A DNA stretch of 64,000 nt from DASRDB01 sp035652815 (GTDB lineage: Bacteria > Chloroflexota > Ktedonobacteria > Ktedonobacterales > Ktedonobacteraceae), in assembly GCA_035652815.1 (NCBI GenBank), contig DASRDB010000005.1, forward strand, positions 1 to 64,000, in the 5' to 3' direction. The position numbers and the translations under genes were made by a program. Each line of letters opens with the position of its first letter. Within the stretch, counting starts at the first letter, position 1. Below are positions 24,263 through 33,236 of this stretch, piece after piece. A model generated the notes under the pieces. The model was not told the origin of the DNA. It did no database searches and worked only from the letters and a program-made list of their open reading frames with translations.

Positions 24263-25687
24263 ATGAGTATGCTCAAAGGAAACGCGAAGAAAGGCTTCTG
24301 GCAATACCTGGAAATGCTGTTGATCGTCTCGCTTACTACGTCGGCGCTTGCCGCCTGCGCTGGCTCGCAGCAGCAGAATAACACAGCCGGCAGCGGGATA
24401 CACAAAATTCAGCATATCGTGATCATCATGCAGGAAAATCGTTCGTTCGACTCCTACTTCGGCACCTTTCCAGGAGCCGATGGAATTCCGATGCAAAATG
24501 GCGTCCCGACCGTCTGCGCCAATGATCCCCTCACTGGTCAGTGCATTAAACCCTATCATGACCCGCAAGATCTCAATCACGGCGGACCGCATGGTGCGGT
24601 TAATGCTGTCGCGGATATCGACAACGGCAAAATGGATGGCTTCGTCGCCCAGGCCGAGCGTGGCAAAGGCAGTTGCACCAACCCGGATGACCCGGCGTGC
24701 AGCGCGAAGGGACAAACCGATGTGATGGGTTATCACGACGCCCGAGAAATTCCCAACTACTGGGCCTATGCCCAAAACTTTGTGCTGCAAGATCACATGT
24801 TCGAGCCAACTGCCTCCTGGAGCCTTCCTTCTCACCTGTTCATGGTGTCGGCCTGGTCCGCGGCATGTACTACAAAAGGCGATCCGCAAAGCTGTGTCAA
24901 CAATATCAAAGGGCCGGTAAGTTTGCAGCAGGCCAATCGCTACACAGCCGATTACGCCTGGACCGATCTTACTTACCTGCTCCACAAGTACAATATAAGC
25001 TGGGCCTATTACGTTGCGCCTGGAACCGAGCCGGACTGCGAGAATGACGCCGCCTCGTGTACTCCTACCGCTCAAAAGGCAAAAACGCCCGGTATCTGGA
25101 ACCCGCTGCCGAATTTCGACACGGTGCAAAAGGACGGGCAGCTTTCAAATATCCAATCGGTGGACAAATTTTATGCCGCAGCCAAAAATGGTACTCTGCC
25201 CGCCGTTTCGTGGATCACGCCGAATGGCAAAGAAAGTGAGCATCCGCCCGCCCTGGTAAGCGTCGGCCAATCCTACGTGACTGGCCTGATTAACGCCGTG
25301 ATGCAGGGACCAAACTGGAACAGCACCGCTATCTTCCTTACCTGGGATGATTGGGGCGGCTTTTACGATCATGTCGTCCCGCCAAAGGTGGACGAGAATG
25401 GCTATGGTCTGCGCGTTCCCGGCATTGTCATCAGCCCTTACGCAAAGCAGGGATACATCGATCACCAGACACTTAGTTTCGATGCCTACCTGAAATTCAT
25501 CGAAGACGATTTCCTGAACGGTCAGCGTCTTGACCCAAAGACAGATGGACGGCCCGACCCACGCCCAACAGTGCGCGAAAACGTCTCCATCCTGGGGAAT
25601 CTCGCCAGCGATTTCGATTTCTCGCAGGCACCGCGTCGGCCCCTGGTGTTGCCCCTCAATCCGCCTCCGGGGCCAGCTTCGACGTAA
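24263..25687 (+). CDS. Lipoprotein phosphoesterase, phospholipase C/acid phosphatase family
   Basis: A 474-residue secreted enzyme of the alkaline-phosphatase-like phosphoesterase family that includes non-specific phospholipase C. The N-terminus has a lipobox ending LAAC (Cys32), so it should be lipid-anchored outside. The family signature 'QENRSFDSYFGTFPG' (from Q57) carries metal-binding residues. Later 'EPTASWSLPSHLFMVS', 'TWDDWGGFYDHVVPP' and 'GLRVPGIVISPYAK' match conserved blocks. It hydrolyses phosphate esters, perhaps phospholipids, for phosphate supply. A terminator follows 22 bp after the stop. In 24041-24262 upstream I see only a TATACT-like -10 (24162-24167). Confidence 0.85.
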   Translation: MSMLKGNAKKGFWQYLEMLLIVSLTTSALAACAGSQQQNNTAGSGIHKIQHIVIIMQENRSFDSYFGTFPGADGIPMQNGVPTVCANDPLTGQCIKPYHDPQDLNHGGPHGAVNAVADIDNGKMDGFVAQAERGKGSCTNPDDPACSAKGQTDVMGYHDAREIPNYWAYAQNFVLQDHMFEPTASWSLPSHLFMVSAWSAACTTKGDPQSCVNNIKGPVSLQQANRYTADYAWTDLTYLLHKYNISWAYYVAPGTEPDCENDAASCTPTAQKAKTPGIWNPLPNFDTVQKDGQLSNIQSVDKFYAAAKNGTLPAVSWITPNGKESEHPPALVSVGQSYVTGLINAVMQGPNWNSTAIFLTWDDWGGFYDHVVPPKVDENGYGLRVPGIVISPYAKQGYIDHQTLSFDAYLKFIEDDFLNGQRLDPKTDGRPDPRPTVRENVSILGNLASDFDFSQAPRRPLVLPLNPPPGPAST

Positions 25688-25709
25688 CGCGCTTCGAGCA
25701 GTTAGTAAC

Positions 25710-25736
25710 GCCGGATGCTCCTGGTCAGCATCCGGC
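25710..25736 (+). terminator. Terminator of the phosphoesterase gene
   Basis: A perfect 10-bp stem GCCGGATGCT / AGCATCCGGC with a 7-nt loop, followed by the weakly T-rich ATTATCTTGT. Confidence 0.7.
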
Positions 25737-25757
25737 ATTATCTTGTCCTGGTTTTAA

Positions 25758-25813
25758 GGAGACCGAAAGCCACCCGCAAGGGGATGGCTTTCGGTCTCCT
25801 TGCGGTGGCTTTC
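25758..25813. repeat. Palindromic repeat family A, rearranged copy 3
   Basis: The family core GCCACCCGCAAGGGG is present, but the inner palindrome is rebuilt: GGAGACCGAAAGCC / GGCTTTCGGTCTCC flank the core, and a second 'CTTGCGGTGGCTTTC' arm follows. A further fragment 'GGTGGCTTCCG' occurs at about 25830. The rest of 25814-26038 has no gene. Confidence 0.65.
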
Positions 25814-26038
25814 TGACCCCGTGTCTGCAGGGTGGCTTCCGTACCCCTTCCAGGCGCGAAAAACCGGTGAAAACACTTGCAAATTCTTCCATTTTGTGCA
25901 ACACTGTATCAACATGCATCATTCTAAATATGTCATTTGTTTTCGCGTCAATTTGATCTTATAGGCCTTGCTGCGTATATGTGAAGGGGAAGTAACACCT
26001 GCACATCCGGCTGTATGGGACGCATCAAGGAGAGGGGC

Positions 26039-28078
26039 ATGAATACAAAACGTTGCCTGCGCTGCCATAAAATACTGCGTGCTGACGCTCAGGAGTGCAG
26101 TCGCTGTGGCGGACATGATTTTTCGCAAGCGGCTCGCGCGCGTAATACAGTTCGTCTGCCTCGTACCGCGACTGCTGAGGTAAACGTGGAGCTTGAAATA
26201 GAGGAAGTACCGGATTTCGACGAGGATCTCTCGTTTCCCTCGAATCCTCCGGCGTCTCCTCATCGTGCCGGGCATTACTCCGGTCTTCATCCCGAGGATC
26301 TGCCCTACCAATCAAGCTTTATGCCGGTGCAGCGTCCCGTTGCGCCTGCGCGTCCGGTGGCAGAACCGGAGATCATCCAGCTTTCGCCTGTCGTTGAAGC
26401 GCAAAACAGCGCCGCTCGACGCCGGAGTATTGCAGCGCTTGCTCCACAAACGCTGCCCCGCCAGCAGCGCAGCCTGCAACGACAGACCCCTCTACCGCTC
26501 GATCCGTATGACGATGCCCAACCTGAGCCTATTGTGGCACAACAACCGGAACGTGCAGTGCTGCCGCGACCGGTAACGCCTTTCCCCGAGCCTTTCGCTC
26601 CACAGCAACACCGACCAGGGATACCAGTTGCCCGTGTCCTGGTCTTACTTGCGGTGCTTTTCGCGTTGATTGGTACAGGCGCGGCAGCTTTCATGGTCTT
26701 ACGCAGCCAGGTACCAGCCACCAGCCAGCCTATACCAAAGGTGACGCATACAGCCGTTCCAGGGTCTGTACCAGCTTCAACTCCTGTCGCCGGTCTGCCA
26801 CGCCTGCAATTATCCGTCTCTCGTCTCGATTTCGGCACCGACAACGCAGGAACCATTACCCATAAAACCATCACCCTGACCAACGATGGCAGTGGAGAGT
26901 TAACATGGCAGAGCAGCACCAGAGAGCGCTGGCTAACCCTCTCGCCTGATCATGGCGCGTTCACGAAAAACATGACAGTGCAGATCAGCGTTAATCGAGG
27001 CAACCTGCAACCAAAGGCCTACACCGGGCAGATCATGTTCACCCCACGAGGCAGCCAGCCACAGACGCTGACGGTGACAATGGGCGTCAATCCTCCCTCT
27101 GCTAACCTGGTTATCTCCAATGCCGCGCTGGCGTTTCAGGGCACGCCTGCCCAGAATCCAGCAGCGCAATCGCTATCCGTACAGAATACCGGCGGGCAAC
27201 CGCTTGATTGGAACGCCAGCATCTCAACCAGCGATGGCAACAACTGGCTTTTCCTTTCCAGTACTTCGGGACACCTCGAAGCCGGTCAGTCCGCGACGCT
27301 GACCGTGACGGCCAATTCGGCGGGTCTGAGTGTCGGCACCTATAGCGGCACCGTTACCTTAAGCTACACTGGAGCAAGCGCGACGCCGGTCAGCGTCACC
27401 TTGCAGGTCAGCGCGCCGCCCTCGGCCAATCTGAGCGTGCAGCCTTCTTCACTCGTCTTCACAGCTATACAGGGGCAAAATCCGGCGGCACAGAGCTTCA
27501 CCATCACCAATCCCGGCAGCGCAACCCTGGATTGGGGTATCAGCGAGGACGCCAACGGCCAGACCTACCTGCCGCTCTCGACAACCCATGCCAGCCTTGC
27601 TCCCGGCGGCTCCGTCACCATCACAGTCACGCCCAATGTGCTTTCCGCTAAGGCTCCCGGCTTTACCTCCATAATTACCGTCTCGGATACTGATAGCGGC
27701 ACTACCGTCAAGAGCCAGCAGGTCAAAATTAGCGCCAACATCCTGAATGAGGCCCAGATCAGCGTCAACCAGAACGTGCTGGTCTTCAATCACACGAGCA
27801 ACATCACCAGCTCAAGCGCGCTGCTCATCATCACCAATACCGGCTCTGCTACACTCAACTGGTCGCTATCGATTAACAATAGCTCACCCATTAGCTGGGT
27901 TTCGGTGGATACCACCAGTGGCTCAGTAGGTCCAGGTGGCTCTATCTATGTGACTGTCGCTTGCGACAGTTCGCATCTGAATACGGGCACGTTCACAGCC
28001 ACGCTCATCATTAGCGATAGCGACGCCAACACGCAGGTCGCGCCACAGACAGTGACAGTGCAGTTGAATGTGACGTGA
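26039..28078 (+). CDS. Second zinc-ribbon, membrane-anchored BACON-repeat protein
   Basis: Chosen start MNTKRCLRCHK at 26039, with AAGGAGAGG just upstream; 679 residues. The plan repeats that of the 1148-residue neighbour: a zinc ribbon (CLRC...CSRCGG), a long Pro/Arg/Gln-rich cytoplasmic region, one membrane helix at about 197-221 ('VLVLLAVLFALIGTGAAAFMVL') and then four to five BACON-type repeats ('LDFGTDNAGT...TITLTNDGSGELTWQ', 'WLTLSPDHGAF', 'LVFTAIQGQNPAAQSFTITN'). There is no C-terminal regulatory-like domain here. Function unknown; surface structural or ligand-binding role inferred. It probably arose by duplication with the upstream gene. Confidence 0.8.
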   Translation: MNTKRCLRCHKILRADAQECSRCGGHDFSQAARARNTVRLPRTATAEVNVELEIEEVPDFDEDLSFPSNPPASPHRAGHYSGLHPEDLPYQSSFMPVQRPVAPARPVAEPEIIQLSPVVEAQNSAARRRSIAALAPQTLPRQQRSLQRQTPLPLDPYDDAQPEPIVAQQPERAVLPRPVTPFPEPFAPQQHRPGIPVARVLVLLAVLFALIGTGAAAFMVLRSQVPATSQPIPKVTHTAVPGSVPASTPVAGLPRLQLSVSRLDFGTDNAGTITHKTITLTNDGSGELTWQSSTRERWLTLSPDHGAFTKNMTVQISVNRGNLQPKAYTGQIMFTPRGSQPQTLTVTMGVNPPSANLVISNAALAFQGTPAQNPAAQSLSVQNTGGQPLDWNASISTSDGNNWLFLSSTSGHLEAGQSATLTVTANSAGLSVGTYSGTVTLSYTGASATPVSVTLQVSAPPSANLSVQPSSLVFTAIQGQNPAAQSFTITNPGSATLDWGISEDANGQTYLPLSTTHASLAPGGSVTITVTPNVLSAKAPGFTSIITVSDTDSGTTVKSQQVKISANILNEAQISVNQNVLVFNHTSNITSSSALLIITNTGSATLNWSLSINNSSPISWVSVDTTSGSVGPGGSIYVTVACDSSHLNTGTFTATLIISDSDANTQVAPQTVTVQLNVT

Positions 28079-28088
28079 TGAACTTTCG

Positions 28089-28117
28089 TTGACGCTCTTT
28101 ACCGGCTGTGCTACACT
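28089..28117 (+). promoter_or_regulatory. Promoter of the ferredoxin-like gene
   Basis: TTGACG (28089-28094), a 17-bp spacer and TACACT (28112-28117), 81 bp before the GTG start. Confidence 0.6.
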
Positions 28118-28197
28118 CCTATAAAGAGGATAGAGGTGGCGCTACGCTTTCTATTTCTCACCTCTACCCCAACAAAATCATCCAGGAGGATAGAGCT

Positions 28198-28506
28198 GTG
28201 CCTGTGATTACTTTTGTGCGCGAAAATATACAGGTGGAAGTACCAGAAGGAGATCATGTTCGCTATCCAGCCCTCGAACATGACGTTAATGTCTACTGTG
28301 GTATGTGGAAGTTCTTGAATTGTCACGGTAATGGCCTCTGCGGAACCGACCGCGTGGCCGTCTCGCCAGCCGACAACACCAATCCACTGACCTTCATGGA
28401 AAAATTCTGGCTGCGTAAAGACCTGCGCAAAAACCCCAACACGCGCCTGGCCTGCCAGGTCGAGGTCTATGGAGACGTCAACGTCGAAACCTTGTGCAAA
28501 ATGTAG
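28198..28506 (+). CDS. 2Fe-2S ferredoxin-like protein with an altered cluster motif
   Basis: The GTG at 28198 has AGGAGG 8 nt upstream; the 102-residue product begins MPVITFVREN. The fold signature of [2Fe-2S] ferredoxins is visible: a beta-hairpin start, 'NCHGNGLCGTDRVAV' in the place of 'C-G-G-x-G-x-C-G-T-C-R-V', and 'RLACQVEVYGDVNV' at the end. The third cluster Cys of the loop is Asp (CGTD), but an additional Cys lies before the loop ('VYCGMWKFLNC'). The cluster may be ligated by that Cys, by Asp, or be lost. Electron-transfer role inferred. It stands alone behind its own promoter. Confidence 0.75.
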   Translation: MPVITFVRENIQVEVPEGDHVRYPALEHDVNVYCGMWKFLNCHGNGLCGTDRVAVSPADNTNPLTFMEKFWLRKDLRKNPNTRLACQVEVYGDVNVETLCKM

Positions 28507-28553
28507 GGACGCGATCATGACCTTTGACAACATATGGGGGAATACTCGCCCCC

Positions 28554-28638
28554 TGTCATCCTGAGCGCAGCGAAGGATCTGTGTGCCAAGCGATGCGTGT
28601 GGTGAGGCCGCAGATCCTTCGCTGCGCTCAGGATGACA
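28554..28638. repeat. Palindromic repeat family B, copy 2
   Basis: Perfect 28-bp arms (28554-28581 and 28611-28638) with core TGTCATCCTGAGCGCAGCG. It lies between convergent genes and could also act as a bidirectional terminator. Confidence 0.85.
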
Positions 28639-28688
28639 TTCCTGAGAGACCCTCTTTATTTCTCAACCATCATCACGGCCTACATTTT

Positions 28689-29624
28689 TTACGCCGGTAG
28701 CACCACAAAATACAAACGAATGGCGAACTGGTCGTTCCAGTACAATTCCACCATTCCCTCTACAGGCAGCGAGAAGCGAATCTCCGTATAGCCAAACGAG
28801 GTGCCCTTTGTTTCATTGATGGGTGTTGAGGACTGGGCGTAAAAATTGTAATTGTTGCCGGTATACCATTTGACAACTACCGAACCCGATTTTGTTGGAT
28901 GCGCACTGAAGGTCAGGTAGATCGTATCTCCAACGTGAAACTGATTGGTAGGAAATTTGGGCTGATTGGTGTTCGTGATGCTGGAAGCGGTGGTTGCCGA
29001 ATTAATCACATTCACCGCAGGCCCATAGGTAGGCACAGCAGGAGGGATGCGCAGGTTGGCCGCCGGTGACGGCGTGATGTTTGCCGGTCTGGAGTCGCCA
29101 AGAATGCTATGGATAAAGGAGAGCTTGCCGCTGGCTTTGGCATAAAAGCCCGCGCCCGTACAGAGCAGAGCAATCACCACCACAAAACTGATGAGGCCAC
29201 TGATGGCGCGATAACGGGGAATAATTGGACGTGGCTTCGTATACATGGGCGGCACGTAGACCGGAGCATCCACTCCCGTTTCTGCCGGAATCATCGGCAC
29301 CTGCGCCCCGCCAAGCTGAATGGTCGTCATGCCAGGCGACAAAGGCATCAATCCCTGCTGCGCCTGGGCAGGAGGCGCGTAGGGCACAGGCAGCAATGAT
29401 TGCGGTTGCTGTTGAACGGCGCTCTGTGTTGCCTGTGGCCACAAGGAATTGTCCTGGGCCGGGGGCGGAGCAAAAGGCATCTGGTTATTCCAGGACGAAG
29501 CTCCCCAATTCGCTGCCGGGGAAGCAAAACCCCCTGCATCTTCACTCAACGGCGAGGGTGCGCCACAATTTGGACAGGGCGCGGCGCTCGCCGGTCTGAA
29601 GGCATTACATGTTGGACAGAGCAT
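28689..29624 (-). CDS. Zinc-ribbon, membrane-anchored protein with an extracellular beta domain
   Basis: A 311-residue protein. It has an N-terminal zinc ribbon (C3, C6, C17, C20), a Pro/Gln-rich cytoplasmic linker to about residue 135, a membrane helix at about 140-162 and a ~145-residue extracellular part. Its last 90 residues have a beta-sandwich pattern ('FHVGDTIYLTFSAHP', 'GSVVVKWYTGNNYNFY', 'EIRFSLPVEGMVELYW'). This is the same inside-ribbon/outside-beta plan as the two BACON proteins, but on the other strand and without BACON repeats. Function unknown. Confidence 0.75.
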   Translation of the reverse strand: MLCPTCNAFRPASAAPCPNCGAPSPLSEDAGGFASPAANWGASSWNNQMPFAPPPAQDNSLWPQATQSAVQQQPQSLLPVPYAPPAQAQQGLMPLSPGMTTIQLGGAQVPMIPAETGVDAPVYVPPMYTKPRPIIPRYRAISGLISFVVVIALLCTGAGFYAKASGKLSFIHSILGDSRPANITPSPAANLRIPPAVPTYGPAVNVINSATTASSITNTNQPKFPTNQFHVGDTIYLTFSAHPTKSGSVVVKWYTGNNYNFYAQSSTPINETKGTSFGYTEIRFSLPVEGMVELYWNDQFAIRLYFVVLPA

Positions 29625-29819
29625 GAATTACATCCCCTTTATCGATAAAACCACTGTATTCTTTTAATAAATAGCCATTGTCGTACTGTGAAGAAAGGTA
29701 ACACCATCCATTACACAGGTCAAGAAATGCCGCCTGCTCTAGCGAAAATTGGCTACATTCCGTTTTATATAAACGTATTTCAACGTATATCTGGAAATAC
29801 CTATGAGGGTTATACTTCT

Positions 29820-29847
29820 TTGCGTAGATGAGGCAATATGGTATACT
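29820..29847 (+). promoter_or_regulatory. Promoter of the ROK gene
   Basis: TTGCGT (29820-29825), a 16-bp spacer and TATACT (29842-29847), 43 bp before the ATG. The remaining gap 29625-29819 shows a short CGTTTTATATAAACG palindrome at about 29761 and no gene. Confidence 0.5.
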
Positions 29848-29889
29848 AATGCCGCTGGTGCGGTAAGCTTGCATGAAGAAGGGAGCGCC

Positions 29890-30978
29890 ATGTTTACACA
29901 GCACGAGGGTACATTTACCAGGGCATCCGGTCCGCTATCGGCGAACAGAACGACTGGCAAACTGCTGGCAACGCAGGGCTACGTCGTTGGCATCGAGATT
30001 AGCGGTAGTGGTTCACGGCAATCGGTGGCGCTGGCCGACCTTGACGGTCACATCCTGTATCGCGCAAGAAGGCCGCTGGACTACGTGCCCGATACGCAAA
30101 CAGTACTGAGTCTGCTCGATCAAATGTTTGACGAAGTACTCACTCCCGAACACCTGCCCAATGGCCGGATATTGCGGGCGGGAGTCGCGGTTGGCGGGCT
30201 GGTTGACTCAGCGCAGGGCGTAGTGCGTTCCCTACATCACGCGCATGGCTGGCAGGATTTTCCGTTGCAGGACTACCTATCTGAGCGGCTTGCGGTTCCT
30301 TGTATAATAGATAACAATGCAAATGCTGCGGCGCTCGCCGAAGTTATGTACGGCGCGGCATCCAGCATGGATGGAGGATACAACGGTCCGCATTGTGCGG
30401 AACGAGTCGCGCTCTATATCGGGCTGGGACGAGGAATCGGTGGCGGATTGGTCATCAATGGAAAAATATTTCATGGCGCGTCCTCGACAGCAGGTGAGAT
30501 CGGCCATGTGCTGATAGATGAGCATGGCCCGAAATGCTCCTGCGGCAACTATGGACACCTGGAAGCCATTGCTTCAGCGCAGGCCATCTCCCGAACCATG
30601 ATCGGCCTTTCCGTGGAGCATCCCGAAACGGAAGCGGCAATTCGACGGGTTACGGGAGAACGTGCCGAGCGCATCACTGCCGAACAGGTCTTTCGCCTGG
30701 CCGCCGAGGGCGATGCAGTGGCAAGTGGTATTGTAGAAAATGTCATTTCAGCGCTGTCTATTGCGCTGGTAAATATTGTGCATCTCATCAATCCAGGGGT
30801 AATTATTCTGGGTGGTCAGGTCGCACTCGCCGGCGGGCTGCTCACCGCTCCTCTAGAAGAGAGGATTCGCGAGCGAAGTCTAGCTGCCGCGAACTCCGGC
30901 CTGCGCGTCGTTCAAAGCGCGTTTGGCTCTGAAGCAAATAGCGTCGGGGCCGTTACACTGGCCCTGCAAGATATGTAA
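29890..30978 (+). CDS. ROK-family protein lacking the catalytic Asp
   Basis: The start ATG 29890 has AAGGGAG upstream; 362 residues. ROK proteins are sugar kinases or sugar-sensing repressors. An actin-like fold is visible: 'VGIEISGSGSRQSVALADL', 'GVAVGGLVDSAQG', 'YIGLGRGIGGGLVINGKIFHG' and the zinc site 'GEIGH...CSCGNYGHLE' (H206, C216, C218, with His223 in place of the usual third Cys). The catalytic motif E-N-D-A-N reads D-N-N-A-N at 141-145, so the general base is Asn143. There is no N-terminal HTH either. It may be a sugar-binding sensor rather than a glucokinase; this is inference. Confidence 0.8.
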   Translation: MFTQHEGTFTRASGPLSANRTTGKLLATQGYVVGIEISGSGSRQSVALADLDGHILYRARRPLDYVPDTQTVLSLLDQMFDEVLTPEHLPNGRILRAGVAVGGLVDSAQGVVRSLHHAHGWQDFPLQDYLSERLAVPCIIDNNANAAALAEVMYGAASSMDGGYNGPHCAERVALYIGLGRGIGGGLVINGKIFHGASSTAGEIGHVLIDEHGPKCSCGNYGHLEAIASAQAISRTMIGLSVEHPETEAAIRRVTGERAERITAEQVFRLAAEGDAVASGIVENVISALSIALVNIVHLINPGVIILGGQVALAGGLLTAPLEERIRERSLAAANSGLRVVQSAFGSEANSVGAVTLALQDM

Positions 30979-31085
30979 CTGGCATACCACCTGGAAGATA
31001 TGGGCGCGGCTTCTATACATGTATGAATGAACATTTGTCAAACGGTTGTCTCTAAAAGCAGCCACAGAAGGACACGAGGCATATT

Positions 31086-32231
31086 GTGGAAACAGGCCGG
31101 GTAATTAGCAGGCGCTATCTTTTACAACGCCTGATTAAACAGGGACAATTCAGCGTGGTCTATCAAGGCATAGATCAGGTTTTGCAGCGTATTGTGACGG
31201 TCAAGGCGGTTCCCGCGTCGCAAGTTGCGGCCTATCGCGCTGCCATTAAGATGACGGCTCATTTCTCGCATCCCAATATCGTTGGCTTATACGACCTCGT
31301 TCTTGAAGCAGAGAGCCTTTACCTTGTGCAGGAATATGTCGATGGCGAGGATCTGCTGGCTTTACAACAAAAATCACTCTCGCCTTTCGAGGTAACCGAC
31401 ATTGGCATACAGATCTGTCAGGCCCTGATGTATGCCGGAAGCTCCACGCGCAAAGTCTCGCATGGCGACCTGACGCCATCGGCAGTGATGCGCGATCATA
31501 ACGGACTGGTGCGCGTCAACAACTTCGCGCTCCCCAGCGACCTCAACTACTTCCAGGCCTGGAGCGTGATGGGCGCTGATGGACTCGTTCTCTCCGATCC
31601 CGAACTGCCCTGGGGCGCGCAAAGCGAGGGGCGCAAAGACGACGATACCCGCGCTGTTGGCCTGCTGCTCTATCAACTCCTGGCCGGGAAAACCACGAGC
31701 GGCCTCGGGGGGCCGCCACCCGATGGTCGCCTGCGTTTCCAGCGCAACACGCCGCCCGAACTCTGCGAGACAGTGGCTCGCGCAGTCGTGCGCCAGCATC
31801 CACAGCATATTCGCGCGCCCGAAGCCCTGTATGCCGAACTGAAACCATTGGCAGAAGCATTGGAAGCGCCGGTGGTGACACCTTCAGCCCCCGCTTACAT
31901 GCCTGAGGAGCCTCTTGTCGCTCGCCCGTTCTCACCAACAGCCGGTAAACTCGCTACTGCTCTGCCTGTGCGAGATACCGAACAACCAGGACTGAGCGCC
32001 TACCGCCCCAGCCAGAGTACCAAACTGCCGGTCGCAGATGTCACGCCATCCGCGCCAACTATAGCCGACGTGCCGGTGAAGCTGGCGACCGCCAAACCGG
32101 TTGTCTATCCTATAACCGAGCCAGAGGGAAAAACGCACTCTCCCGCGCTGCTGATCCTGCTGATCGGCCTGATCGCTTTTGTCGCGCTCTTTGTCATCGG
32201 CTACTTTGCCGGGCAATTTCTAATCCATTAG
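31086..32231 (+). CDS. Membrane-anchored Ser/Thr pseudokinase
   Basis: A 381-residue protein with a GTG start. Residues 10-270 match the bacterial PknB-type kinase fold: a glycine loop ('LIKQGQFSVVYQG'), Lys40 ('VTVKAV') and the hinge 'LYLVQEYVDGEDLL'. The catalytic loop reads H126-G-D-L-T-P-S-A instead of HRDLKPxN, and the DFG motif is N146-F-A. With no metal-binding Asp/Asn, phosphotransfer is unlikely. A Pro/Thr-rich linker leads to one C-terminal membrane helix ('ALLILLIGLIAFVALFVIGYF') and almost nothing outside. It could act as a scaffold for signalling proteins. It lies between the ROK gene and an asparaginase on the other strand. Confidence 0.8.
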   Translation: METGRVISRRYLLQRLIKQGQFSVVYQGIDQVLQRIVTVKAVPASQVAAYRAAIKMTAHFSHPNIVGLYDLVLEAESLYLVQEYVDGEDLLALQQKSLSPFEVTDIGIQICQALMYAGSSTRKVSHGDLTPSAVMRDHNGLVRVNNFALPSDLNYFQAWSVMGADGLVLSDPELPWGAQSEGRKDDDTRAVGLLLYQLLAGKTTSGLGGPPPDGRLRFQRNTPPELCETVARAVVRQHPQHIRAPEALYAELKPLAEALEAPVVTPSAPAYMPEEPLVARPFSPTAGKLATALPVRDTEQPGLSAYRPSQSTKLPVADVTPSAPTIADVPVKLATAKPVVYPITEPEGKTHSPALLILLIGLIAFVALFVIGYFAGQFLIH

Positions 32232-32237
32232 CCCGGC

Positions 32238-33155
32238 TCAAACGCCGCTCTTCGGCTCCGGCAGCCCCTCGATCATGAAGGCATGTGACATGTTCTGGCT
32301 GTTCCAGGCATAGCCGACATTGCCTTTGCGATCCACGATAATCAGGCCGCCTGTGCCCTCGGCCTTCGCGCCAAGCACCGCGATGGCCGCCTCAGCCGCT
32401 TCACGCGCAATCAGCCCGCGCCCTACGAAATCAGCCGCTCGTTTAGCGATCAACAGGCGAATGAAATCTTCTCCATCGCCCGTACAGGAAACAGCCGCGT
32501 TCTCATCGGCATAGAAGCCGCAGCCTACCAGTGGCGAATCGCCCACCCGTCCGGGATACTTGTAGTGAAGACCGCCCGTTGAAGTTGCCGCCGCCAGGTT
32601 CCCTTGCGCATCCAGCGCCGCCGCTCCCACTGTGCCATGTTTCTCTGGACGCGCCTCCACACTCCTCACTTCACGCCTGTGATAGCGTGGCTCGGTCTCC
32701 TTCTTTTTATGTTCCAGCCAGATGTTGCGCTGCCGCTCCGTTATCAGCTCCTCCAGCGCGCATTGCTCAATGCCCTGCTCCTTCGCGAACTGCTCCGCGC
32801 CTCTTCCCACCAGCAACACGTGTGGACTTTCCAACACCTTGCGCGCCAGCGAGATTGGATTCTTGATCCGCTCAATGCCAGCCACTGCGCCCACTTGCAG
32901 CCGCGCACCATCCATCATCCCGGCATCCAGTTCAATATTGCCATCACTATTCAGGCTGGCTCCAGTGCCTGCATTATAATTCGGATTATCCTCCAGCGCC
33001 CGCACCGCAGCCTCCACCGCCTCAAGCGCGGAACCACCCGCCTGCAATACTCGCCAGCCGACAAGCGCGGCCTCTCGACATCCCACCTGCACAAGCTCGG
33101 CCCGCTCGGGCGTAACAGTTCCCGCCCCGCCGTGAACAATAATGGAAATAGGCAT
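32238..33155 (-). CDS. Isoaspartyl peptidase/L-asparaginase (Ntn hydrolase)
   Basis: A 305-residue precursor that cleaves itself before Thr175 ('KHGT-VGAAALD') to give alpha and beta subunits. The new N-terminal Thr attacks isoaspartyl or asparaginyl bonds. 'IVHGGAGTV', 'GWRVLQAGGSALEAVEAAV', 'NYNAGTGASLNSDG', 'TSTGG...PGRVGDSPLVG' and 'CTGDGEDFIR' match the plant/bacterial family. Cytoplasmic, used in removing damaged peptides and supplying aspartate. It converges with the pseudokinase gene, only 6 bp apart. Confidence 0.92.
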   Translation of the reverse strand: MPISIIVHGGAGTVTPERAELVQVGCREAALVGWRVLQAGGSALEAVEAAVRALEDNPNYNAGTGASLNSDGNIELDAGMMDGARLQVGAVAGIERIKNPISLARKVLESPHVLLVGRGAEQFAKEQGIEQCALEELITERQRNIWLEHKKKETEPRYHRREVRSVEARPEKHGTVGAAALDAQGNLAAATSTGGLHYKYPGRVGDSPLVGCGFYADENAAVSCTGDGEDFIRLLIAKRAADFVGRGLIAREAAEAAIAVLGAKAEGTGGLIIVDRKGNVGYAWNSQNMSHAFMIEGLPEPKSGV

Positions 33156-33236
33156 GGATAAGTCTCCTTGAAAAAGTCTTGTGCAGGAATTGTATCACGA
33201 AAACCAGTTCCATCAATTATCAGGACAATTTCAGTT

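Noticed and set aside
24167..25129. A 320-codon reverse-strand frame opposite the phosphoesterase
   Set aside because: The + strand gene has a lipobox and conserved catalytic blocks; the reverse frame has none.
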